Assembly (NCBI RefSeq): GCF_945952435.1
Contig: NZ_CAMFHZ010000024.1
Span: 1 to 46,061 of the forward strand
Reading direction: 5' to 3'
Origin: an uncultured Microbacterium sp.
GTDB taxonomy: Bacteria > Actinomycetota > Actinomycetes > Actinomycetales > Microbacteriaceae
DNA: 46,061 nucleotides
Position numbers and translations under genes: made by a program. Below the pieces are notes generated by a model. It saw only the letters and a program-made list of their open reading frames with translations, was not told where the DNA came from and did no database searches. Shown in pieces: positions 18,841 to 25,272 of this stretch (positions are counted from its first letter, which is position 1; each line of letters opens with the position of its first letter).

Positions 18841-19811
18841 TGGCCAAACGAACGGGACTGGGGCGCGGGATCGGCGCTCTCATTCCGACTTCCGATGCCG
18901 CCGAGCGGCCGGTCGACGTGTTCTTCCCCGGTGCGAAGCTCTCGACGGCCGCCCCCGCGATCGTCAGCGAGGCTGTCGAGGTCGAGGATGATCTGGTCGC
19001 GGTCCCCGGTGCCCGACTGATCCGCGTCGATCCGAACGAGATCGTCCCGAACCCGCGGCAGCCCCGTACGCACTTCAATCAGGAGGATCTGGCCGAGCTC
19101 GTGCACAGCGTGCGGGAGTTCGGCGTGCTGCAGCCGGTCGTCGTGCGACGCAACGAGGACGGCGCGTACGAGCTCATCATGGGGGAGCGGCGCACCCGGG
19201 CGGCGCGCGAAGCCGGCCTCGACTCGATCCCCGCGATCCTGCGCGAGACGGCGGATGAGGATCTGCTCCGCGATGCGCTGCTCGAGAACCTGCACCGTTC
19301 GCAGCTGAATCCTCTTGAGGAGGCCTCCGCATATCAGCAGCTCTTGGAGGACTTCGGCATCACCCAGGAGGCACTGGCGACACGCATCGGACGGTCCCGC
19401 CCGCAGGTGAGCAACACCATCCGCCTTCTGCGTCTGCCTGTTCCCGTCCAACAGCGGGTCGCCGCGGGCGTCCTGACTGCCGGACATGCCCGCGCGATCC
19501 TGTCCCTCGACGATGCTGAGCTCATGCAGCGCCTTGCGGACAAGGTGGTGAACGAGGATCTCTCGGTCCGCGCCACTGAAGAGGCCGCGAAGACGATCGC
19601 GACGGGGAGCCCGGGGCCCACGGCGAAGCCCCACGCGGGCGCGCGCCGCGCCTATCTTGACGATGTGGCCGGCAAGCTCGGTGATCGCCTGAACACGCGT
19701 GTTCAGATCGCGCTGGGCGCACGGAAGGGCCAGGTGAAGATCGAGTTCGCCTCCATCCAAGACCTGAACCGCATCCTTGCGGAGATCGGTGAGGAGAGCT
19801 ACGGGTCCTGA
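18840..19811 (+). CDS. parB: Chromosome-partitioning protein ParB (Spo0J)
   Basis: The 323-residue CTP-dependent clamp loads at parS and spreads to build the partition complex. The N-terminus KRTGLGRGIGALIP is the typical ParA-contacting peptide. The nuclease-like CTP-binding part includes IVPNPRQPRTHFNQEDLAELVHSVREFGVLQPVVVRR and the GERRTRAAREAGL box. The central helix-turn-helix (ITQEALATRIGRSRPQVSNTIRLLRLP) recognises parS, and the C-terminal dimerisation domain ends in EEIGEESYGS-like sequence. ParA and ParB are coupled by a one-base overlap. A hairpin follows at 19836-19875. Confidence 0.97.
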   Translation: MAKRTGLGRGIGALIPTSDAAERPVDVFFPGAKLSTAAPAIVSEAVEVEDDLVAVPGARLIRVDPNEIVPNPRQPRTHFNQEDLAELVHSVREFGVLQPVVVRRNEDGAYELIMGERRTRAAREAGLDSIPAILRETADEDLLRDALLENLHRSQLNPLEEASAYQQLLEDFGITQEALATRIGRSRPQVSNTIRLLRLPVPVQQRVAAGVLTAGHARAILSLDDAELMQRLADKVVNEDLSVRATEEAAKTIATGSPGPTAKPHAGARRAYLDDVAGKLGDRLNTRVQIALGARKGQVKIEFASIQDLNRILAEIGEESYGS

Positions 19812-19835
19812 CCGTCGACGGCTCCGTGTGACTCG

Positions 19836-19875
19836 GGGGCTCGGAGTGGGCGGCGATTGCCACCATCCGAGCCCC
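19836..19875 (+). terminator. Likely terminator after parB
   Basis: GGGGCTCGGA and TCCGAGCCCC pair over 10 bp around a 20-base loop, beginning 25 nt after the parB stop. There is no T-run. Confidence 0.5.
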
Positions 19876-19903
19876 TGTCCGTGGGCGCGCGTAGGCTAAG
19901 AGA

Positions 19904-20242
19904 GTGAGTGAATCCCCCAGCCGTCGCGCCAGCCTCGAAGTCCTGCGCGCCGAGGCTGCGGACGAGCTCGCTGTGCTCGTACAGGAGCGACTTCTCGGTG
20001 GGGAGGACCCCTGGGACTTCATGCAGGAGCTGCCGAGCGTCGATGAGCTCGTGGTGTTCTTGTTGCGCGCCGACGAGATCGTGGGGAGTGGGGGCGTGCG
20101 TCCGGACGCCGAGCGCAACTTCGAGGTGCTGCGCCGTATCGCGCTCGACTATCCCGAGCTCACTCGGGTCGTCTGGGGACTGCTCGGTGAGGGACCCAAG
20201 TATCGACGCTGGGATCTGCTCGCCAACGACCCGCGACTCTGA
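19904..20242 (+). CDS. Small acidic protein of unknown function downstream of parB
   Basis: The 112-residue soluble protein has sharp third-position GC and a coherent helical composition (ASLEVLRAEAADELAVLVQERLLGGEDPWDFMQELPSVDELVVFLLRADEIVG...YPELTRVVWGLLGEGPKYRRWDLLANDPRL), so it is very likely real. I do not recognise a domain; there is no signal or membrane segment. The start is GTG at 19904. A TAGGCT element six bases ahead of it would give a leaderless transcript, but no -35 is evident. It lies between the parB terminator and the parS island. A role in chromosome segregation can only be guessed from position. Confidence 0.82.
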   Translation: MSESPSRRASLEVLRAEAADELAVLVQERLLGGEDPWDFMQELPSVDELVVFLLRADEIVGSGGVRPDAERNFEVLRRIALDYPELTRVVWGLLGEGPKYRRWDLLANDPRL

Positions 20243-20292
20243 CGCTGTCGACGTCGAGGACACCGCTGTTGATATCGACGACGCCGATGTTC

Positions 20293-20308
20293 CGTTTCAC
20301 GTGAAACA
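20293..20308. promoter_or_regulatory. parS site 4
   Basis: CGTTTCACGTGAAACA, perfect core, 15 of 16 to consensus, 51 bp after the small-protein stop. Confidence 0.93.
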
Positions 20309-20408
20309 TCTCGTGTCTCCGCGTGAGCGCACTCGCGCCACACGCATCTCTCTAGCTTCTCGGGCCGCACCATCGTCGGACAGGGCCGCACACCAACCAA
20401 GTGTGAGA

Positions 20409-20424
20409 TGTTTCACGTGAAACG
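20409..20424. promoter_or_regulatory. parS site 5
   Basis: TGTTTCACGTGAAACG, perfect core, 15 of 16 to consensus, 116 bp from site 4. Confidence 0.93.
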
Positions 20425-20509
20425 GCGCACCGTTGGTCAGCAGGGGTGCGACGATGCAGCCGTTCACGGGCTTGTCGGTCCTCAGCGTCACCAGGCGTTC
20501 GTTGCAGAG

Positions 20510-20588
20510 TGACCGGCAGAGGATGACCGGCACCGGATGACCGGCACCGGGTGACCGGCACCGGGTGACCGGCAGAGGGTGACCGTCA
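20510..20588 (+). repeat. Six-copy 14-bp tandem array
   Basis: The core TGACCGGCA recurs at 20510, 20524, 20538, 20552 and 20566, with TGACCGTCA at 20580, at an exact 14-bp period. The five bases between cores vary (such as CCGGG, CCGGA, GAGGA). The array passes directly into a 13-bp array. Confidence 0.9.
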
Positions 20589-20680
20589 ATGGGCAGCTGT
20601 CACGAGTGGCTGTCAGGGGTGGCTGTCACGGGTGGCTGTCAGGGGTGGCTGTCACGGGTGGCTGTCACGGGTGGCTGTCA
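20589..20680 (+). repeat. Seven-copy 13-bp tandem array
   Basis: GCTGTCA ends at 20602, 20615, 20628, 20641, 20654, 20667 and 20680, an exact 13-bp period. The unit is (C/G)GGGTGGCTGTCA; the first copy is degenerate. A partial copy CGGGTGG follows. It adjoins the 14-bp array and has a related TGxC core, so the two may have a common origin with a one-base period change. Confidence 0.9.
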
Positions 20681-20750
20681 CGGGTGGTGAGTACGGAGCG
20701 GCTTGTCACGGGTGTGAGGTCAAGCAAGGCATCACAGGGCAGCTATCACA

Positions 20751-20778
20751 GGGACGTCAACGCTGGGACGTCAACGCT
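20751..20778 (+). repeat. 14-bp perfect tandem duplication
   Basis: GGGACGTCAACGCT occurs twice with no gap (20751-20764 and 20765-20778), containing the palindrome GACGTC. It lies 70 bp past the main arrays. Confidence 0.9.
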
Positions 20779-21103
20779 GGATGGTCCGCACAGAAAGGTC
20801 GGAAACTGGGTGGCCGACGTAGAAGTTCGGTGTTGCCGCAACCGTGAGCTGCGATCACGACCCCCCGACGGAGGAGCCCATGCCCATGATGCTCCACCCC
20901 CACCCCCTGGTCGACCGAGTGCTGGATCCGTCGAACTCCCATCGGAAGACGTGCACCGCGCGCGCAGCGGAATCAGGAGAACCGGAAAGATGCGTTCTGA
21001 GAGCTCGCTGCACGTATCCGTGGATACGTTGTCGTCCGAGAACGCGCCCGGTCGAAAGGGCCCGGGATCATGGACAGCCCCGGTCCACGCGTCACCTCAA
21101 GAG

Positions 21104-21119
21104 CGTTTCACGTGAAACA
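21104..21119. promoter_or_regulatory. parS site 6
   Basis: CGTTTCACGTGAAACA, perfect core, 15 of 16 to consensus, the site farthest from oriC in this window. Confidence 0.93.
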
Positions 21120-21385
21120 TCTCTGTTGCTGCGCACTCGCCAACGTCGGCTGCGCGGCCGAAGTGGAAGCAGGCCACGCAGGAACGCCCTCCCGGACGCC
21201 GCCCCGGGAAGGGAAGTGGCAGCGGGCTGCGCAGGGAAGCACCCTCGAACGTCGCCTGCCAGGAGGAAGAGGGGGCAGGTCGCGGAGGAAGGACGAAGCG
21301 GGGAGGTCAGGCCAACCGCATCGCACCGAGATGGTGGCGCCGACGGCATCGAGGACACGCATGAGAAGAAGGGAGCGAGCGGAAG

Positions 21386-21421
21386 CGGAGCCGCACTCGG
21401 AAACGGAGCCGCACGCGGAAA
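21386..21421 (+). repeat. 18-bp tandem duplication
   Basis: Two adjacent copies of CGGAGCCGCACTCGGAAA (second copy with G for T) end just before the trxA terminator. Confidence 0.8.
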
Positions 21422-21425
21422 CGAA

Positions 21426-21460
21426 CGAAGCCCCGATCCTGCGAGAGGACCGGGGCTTCG
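21426..21460 (-). terminator. trxA terminator
   Basis: CGAAGCCCCG and CGGGGCTTCG pair over 10 bp, with an inner TCCT/AGGA stem around GCGAG. It starts 13 nt after the trxA stop on the minus strand. Confidence 0.8.
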
Positions 21461-21472
21461 GGGGAGTGGGGG

Positions 21473-21796
21473 TCAGCCGAGGAACGCGGCCAGATCCTGC
21501 TCGAGAGCGAACTTCGGCTTGGCGCCGATGATCGTGGTCTTGACCTCGCCACCCTGGAAGACCTTCATCGCCGGGATCGACGTGATCTGGTACTTCATCG
21601 CCAGGTCGGGGTTCTCATCCACGTTGAGCTTGAGGATGGTGAGCTTGTCGCCGTTCTCGGCCTGGATCTCGTCCAGAACGGGCGCGACCATGCGACACGG
21701 GCCGCACCACTCGGCCCAGAAGTCGACCAGAACGGGGCCTTCGGCCTGAAGCACATCCTGCTCCCAGGTCGCCTGGCTGGTTGCCTTGGCAGTCAT
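21473..21796 (-). CDS. trxA: Thioredoxin
   Basis: The 107-residue small dithiol reductant donates electrons to ribonucleotide reductase, peroxiredoxins and other enzymes. It has the active site WAEWCGPCRMVAP, then the cis-Pro motif in SIPAMKVF and the GAKPKFALEQDL C-terminal helix. The ATG at 21796 has AGGAG six bases upstream; a longer in-frame start lacks this. It follows trxB, its reductase, in the same direction after 71 bp. Confidence 0.97.
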   Translation of the reverse strand: MTAKATSQATWEQDVLQAEGPVLVDFWAEWCGPCRMVAPVLDEIQAENGDKLTILKLNVDENPDLAMKYQITSIPAMKVFQGGEVKTTIIGAKPKFALEQDLAAFLG

Positions 21797-21867
21797 GATT
21801 CTCCTTGATCGTGAACGGTGAACGTTCTGAGTCGTCAACGCCCGGTCGGGGCGAAATGTTCCCTCGG

Positions 21868-22821
21868 TCAGACCAGTGCGGCCGTCGAGGGGGAGCCGTC
21901 GCCGAGAGCGGCGAGGAAGTGCTCGACATCCAGCGCCGCGACCGTGCCGGATCCCGCGGCCGTCACGGCCTGACGGTAGGTCGGATCGATGACGTCGCCG
22001 GCCGCGAAGACGCCCGGCTGCGAGGTGCGCGAGGAGCGCCCGTCCACCCAGATCGTGCCCTCGGGCGTGAGGTCCAGCTTCCCGTGGACGAGATGCGTCC
22101 GCGGGTCGTTCCCGATCGCGATGAACAGGCCGTCGACATCGAGGTCGCTCACCGATCCGTCGACGGTGTTGCGGAGGCGCACACCGATCGTGGCATCCTC
22201 ACCGAGGACCTCCTCGACCGCGCTGTTCCAGATGAACTCGATCTTCTCGTTCGCGAACGCACGCTCCTGCATGATCTTGGAAGCGCGCAGCGTGTCCTTG
22301 CGGTGGATGACGTAGACCTTCGACGCGAACTTCGTCAGGAACGTGGCCTCCTCCATCGCGGAGTCGCCGCCACCGACGACGGCGATGGTGCGATCCCGGA
22401 AGAAGAACCCGTCGCACGTCGCGCACCAGGACACACCGTGCCCGGAGAGCCGCTCCTCGCCGGGGATCCCCAGCGTGCGGTAGGCGGAGCCTGTGGCGTA
22501 GATCACGGACGCGGCTTCGAGAGTGGTGCCGCTGCCCAGCGTGACCTTCTTGATCTCTCCGTCGAGCTCGAGCCCCGTGACGTCGTCGTAGAGCACCTCG
22601 GTGCCGAAACGCTCCGCCTGCTCCTGCATCTTGGCCATGAGCTCGGGGCCCTGGATGCCCTCGGGGAAGCCCGGGAAGTTCTCCACCTCGGTGGTCTTCA
22701 TCAGCTCACCGCCGACCTCCACCGAGCTCGCCACGAGCACGGGGTTCAGGTTCGCTCGAGCCGCGTAGATCGCCGCGGTGAACCCTGCGGGACCGGAGCC
22801 GATGATGATGACCTGTCGCAT
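21868..22821 (-). CDS. trxB: Thioredoxin reductase
   Basis: The 317-residue NADPH-dependent flavoenzyme reduces thioredoxin. The FAD-binding GSGPAGFTAAIYAARA lies at the N-terminus, the redox-active CATCDGFFF is central, the NADPH-binding VVGGGDSAMEEA follows it, and the C-terminal FAD motif is GVFAAGDVIDPTYRQAVTAAGSGTVAALDVEHFLA. The ATG at 22821 is preceded by AAGGAGAGGCA. With trxA it forms the thioredoxin system downstream of murJ, a common actinobacterial arrangement. Confidence 0.97.
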   Translation of the reverse strand: MRQVIIIGSGPAGFTAAIYAARANLNPVLVASSVEVGGELMKTTEVENFPGFPEGIQGPELMAKMQEQAERFGTEVLYDDVTGLELDGEIKKVTLGSGTTLEAASVIYATGSAYRTLGIPGEERLSGHGVSWCATCDGFFFRDRTIAVVGGGDSAMEEATFLTKFASKVYVIHRKDTLRASKIMQERAFANEKIEFIWNSAVEEVLGEDATIGVRLRNTVDGSVSDLDVDGLFIAIGNDPRTHLVHGKLDLTPEGTIWVDGRSSRTSQPGVFAAGDVIDPTYRQAVTAAGSGTVAALDVEHFLAALGDGSPSTAALV

Positions 22822-22929
22822 TGCCTCTCCTTGCTTTCGCACGCTTCAACACATGGTAGTCGCGGGACATTCCTCCACGGCTGGGCATGCGCTTGGTCCC
22901 CGACGGCGGAGCGTCCCGCGATGCGCAGA

Positions 22930-22956
22930 GGGCCGGTCTGCGAGGAGGCCCGGCCC
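22930..22956 (-). terminator. Possible terminator after the YigZ-family gene
   Basis: GGGCCGG and CCGGCCC pair over 7 bp around a 13-base loop, 29 nt past the gene's stop on the minus strand. It is short and lacks a T-run. Confidence 0.35.
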
Positions 22957-22984
22957 GGGCGGTCGCCCCGGTCGGGAGGCCCGG

Positions 22985-23629
22985 TCAGTGCGGGACATCG
23001 GTGATGCGCAGCTCGCCGAAGAGGGCCGTCAGCGTTCCGGCCGAGAGCGATGCGAGCTCGGCCTGCAGGGCGGCGTGCGCCGCGGGCGGGATCCAGAGTG
23101 CGAGCGTCGCACAGGCCGCGTAGGAGATGCCGCTCACACTCGCCTCGTGGGTGGACGCCCACTCCCTGAGCGCGTTCTCGACACGACCGGCGTCGGCGTG
23201 CGGGATCTCGATCAGGGCCTCGCGAAGCTCGCGGCGGTGCACCGGTGTCGCGGTGTCCAACGCAGCCGACACCGCGGTCGAGTATGCGCGGACGAGGCCG
23301 CCGGCACCGAGCTTGACGCCGCCGAAGTAGCGGGTGACCACGGCGACGACGTCCGTCATCGCCCGCCGCCGGAGCACGTCGAGCATCGGCACGCCGGCCG
23401 TCCCCGAGGGCTCGCCGTCGTCGGAGGATCGCGCCCGATCCCCGTGAACGCCGAAGATCATCGCGGTGCAGTGATGTCGTGCATCCGCGTGCCTCCGTCG
23501 CTGGGCCGCGACGACGCCCTCCGCCTCCTCGTTCGTGCGCGCGGGAGCGACGATCGTGAGGAACCGGGACTTCCGCACGACGAGCTCGGATTCGACCGCT
23601 TCCGAGATCGTGTCGGGGTAGGAGGACAT
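22985..23629 (-). CDS. YigZ/IMPACT-family protein
   Basis: This 214-residue protein has the UPF0029/Impact N-terminal domain: KSRFLTIVAPARTNEEAEGVVAAQRRRHADARHHCTAMIFG, SDDGEPSGTAGVPMLDVLRRRAMTDVVAVVTRYFGGVKLGAGGLVRAYSTAVSAAL, followed by a smaller C-terminal ferredoxin-like domain. The molecular role in bacteria is not settled; the eukaryotic relative affects translational control. The start at 23629 has no clear ribosome-binding site but lies 17 nt after the murJ stop, so translation may be coupled to murJ. Confidence 0.93.
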   Translation of the reverse strand: MSSYPDTISEAVESELVVRKSRFLTIVAPARTNEEAEGVVAAQRRRHADARHHCTAMIFGVHGDRARSSDDGEPSGTAGVPMLDVLRRRAMTDVVAVVTRYFGGVKLGAGGLVRAYSTAVSAALDTATPVHRRELREALIEIPHADAGRVENALREWASTHEASVSGISYAACATLALWIPPAAHAALQAELASLSAGTLTALFGELRITDVPH

Positions 23630-23646
23630 GGAGTCGTGCGAGGGTG

Positions 23647-25272
23647 TCAGCGCGACGGTGCGAAACGCCGCACGAGGGCCGTGAGTGCTCCCAGTTCGGG
23701 GGCGCGCAGGAGTGCGAGGATCCCGAGGTAGACGAGCAGGACGACGACGCCGATGAAGGCGCATCCGCCGGCGGCGGCGAACACGGAGGACGTGGTCCAG
23801 CCGTCCCCACCGCCCGTCACGAGGAACACACCCCAGCCCGCGGCCGCTGCAGGCACTCCCGCGGCGAGGAACCGAAGGATCGCAAGCATCCACGTCGCCG
23901 TGTGAATGCCGCCCAACCGCCGATGAAGAAGCACGGTGGCGACGACGGTCTGCAGGATGCTCGCGAGCGACTGCCCGAGTGCGATGGTCGCCGCGAGTCC
24001 CGAGAGAGGAATGATCCCCATGTCGTGCAGCACCTTGGCGACGACGGCCGTGGCGACGATGAGAACGCACTGGAAGATCGTGAAGAAGAACGGTGTGCGG
24101 GTGTCTCCGTACGCATAGAACGTGCGCTGCACGATGAACAGCACGGCGAGCGGCAGGAGGGCCACGAGATAGCCGAGGAGGACGAGCGAGGTCGACTGGG
24201 CGTCTTCCGCGGTGCGGGTGAAGATGCGCGAGGCGGGGATGGCCGCCGCGACCACGGCGGCGAGAGCGCCCGTGAGGAAGAAGCCGAGGGTGCGGATGCT
24301 GCGCGAGATGTCGCCGCGCACATCCTCATCGCGGCCGGCGTGCGCGTGCTCGCTGAGCTGCGTGAAGTACGGGGTCCCGATCGAATTGACGATCACCGAG
24401 TAGGGCAGCATGAAGATCAGCCAGGCGTTCATCATGACGGCGACGGATGCCCCGACCCCCGACGCCTCGTAGGCGATGCGGTGCTGGAAGATGCCTGCCG
24501 CGAGGCTCGCGATGGCCATCAGCAGGGTCCAGCCCGCCATCCGTCCGACGCTGCCCAGGCCCGCGCCGCGCCAGCGGAAGTCGGGCCGGATCGCCAAGCG
24601 CGTGCGGGGCCAGAACACGACCAGCACGAGTGCCTGGACGGCGATCCCCAGGGTCGCGATCCCGCCGAGGAGAGCGATCCTGTCCGGCGTCCAGTCGGAA
24701 GGCTCCTGGAGCGTGCCGTGGAAGAGCACCTGCAGGATCAGGAATCCCGCGATGGAGATGATGTTGTTCGCGACGGGCGCCCAGGTGAAGGGGCCGAAGA
24801 TGCGCCGTGCGTTCAAGGTCTCGCCGATGAGCGCGTAGAGCCCGTAGAAGAAGATCTGCGGGAGGCACCAGTAGGAGAAGGCCGTGGCCAGGGCCAGCTG
24901 CTCGGGGCCGCGCGGTGCGCTCCCGTCGACGGTGAGCGACACGAGCACGGGAGCGAGGAGCATCGCCACGCCGGTCGCCGCCAGCAGCACGACGACCCCG
25001 AGGGTGAAGATCTTCGAGAGGAACCGTGAGCCGCCGTCCTCGAACGAGGACGCCTTGACGATCTGCGGAACGAGGACGGCGGTGAGGATGCCCACCGAGA
25101 TGAGGGAGAACACGTCGTTCGGCAGCTGATTCGCGACGCCGAAGGCGTCGGCCGCTTCCGAGGCATTGGCACCGACGACTCCGACGAGCACGATCGTCCG
25201 CAGCAGTCCGGTGACGCGCGAGACCATGGTTCCCGCGGCGAGAAGAGCGCTCGCCCGGCCGAGCCCGCTCAC
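23647..25272 (-). CDS. murJ: Lipid II flippase MurJ (MviN)
   Basis: This 541-residue MOP-family transporter with about 14 membrane helices moves lipid II across the membrane for peptidoglycan synthesis. The N-terminus has MVSRVTGLLRTIVLVGVVGAN and ADAFGVANQLPNDVFSLISVGILTAVLVPQIV, the conserved MviN signature. The length is that of the core transporter without the long cytoplasmic extension of mycobacterial MviN. The GTG at 25272 has AGGAG upstream and overlaps the preceding stop by four bases (GTGA). Confidence 0.96.
   Translation of the reverse strand: MSGLGRASALLAAGTMVSRVTGLLRTIVLVGVVGANASEAADAFGVANQLPNDVFSLISVGILTAVLVPQIVKASSFEDGGSRFLSKIFTLGVVVLLAATGVAMLLAPVLVSLTVDGSAPRGPEQLALATAFSYWCLPQIFFYGLYALIGETLNARRIFGPFTWAPVANNIISIAGFLILQVLFHGTLQEPSDWTPDRIALLGGIATLGIAVQALVLVVFWPRTRLAIRPDFRWRGAGLGSVGRMAGWTLLMAIASLAAGIFQHRIAYEASGVGASVAVMMNAWLIFMLPYSVIVNSIGTPYFTQLSEHAHAGRDEDVRGDISRSIRTLGFFLTGALAAVVAAAIPASRIFTRTAEDAQSTSLVLLGYLVALLPLAVLFIVQRTFYAYGDTRTPFFFTIFQCVLIVATAVVAKVLHDMGIIPLSGLAATIALGQSLASILQTVVATVLLHRRLGGIHTATWMLAILRFLAAGVPAAAAGWGVFLVTGGGDGWTTSSVFAAAGGCAFIGVVVLLVYLGILALLRAPELGALTALVRRFAPSR

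Larger units (their letters stand above)
20243..21425. other. Gene-poor parS island with tandem repeats
   Basis: About 1.2 kb between the small protein and the trxA terminator shows no frame with convincing coding character. Open frames here have erratic third positions, many Arg/Gly/His/Pro residues, and run through the repeats or antisense into trxA. It contains three parS sites, two adjoining short tandem arrays, a 14-bp duplication and an 18-bp duplication. A start with a GGAGGAG sequence at 20880 keeps good codon use for only about 20 codons, so a decayed gene is possible. Confidence 0.65.

Noticed and set aside
20510..20680. CRISPR array
   Set aside because: The repeats are 13-14 bp with no unique spacers and no cas genes nearby, so they are simple tandem repeats.
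20579..21115. A 178-codon open frame beginning in the 13-bp tandem array
   Set aside because: Its first 30 residues are just translated repeat (GGCHGWLSRVAV), the rest has no codon bias typical of the genome, and it ends in a parS site.
20880..21749. A possible gene starting behind GGAGGAG
   Set aside because: Third-position GC is good for only about 20 codons, then deteriorates; the frame continues across the trxA terminator and antisense through trxA. Kept only as a possible remnant.
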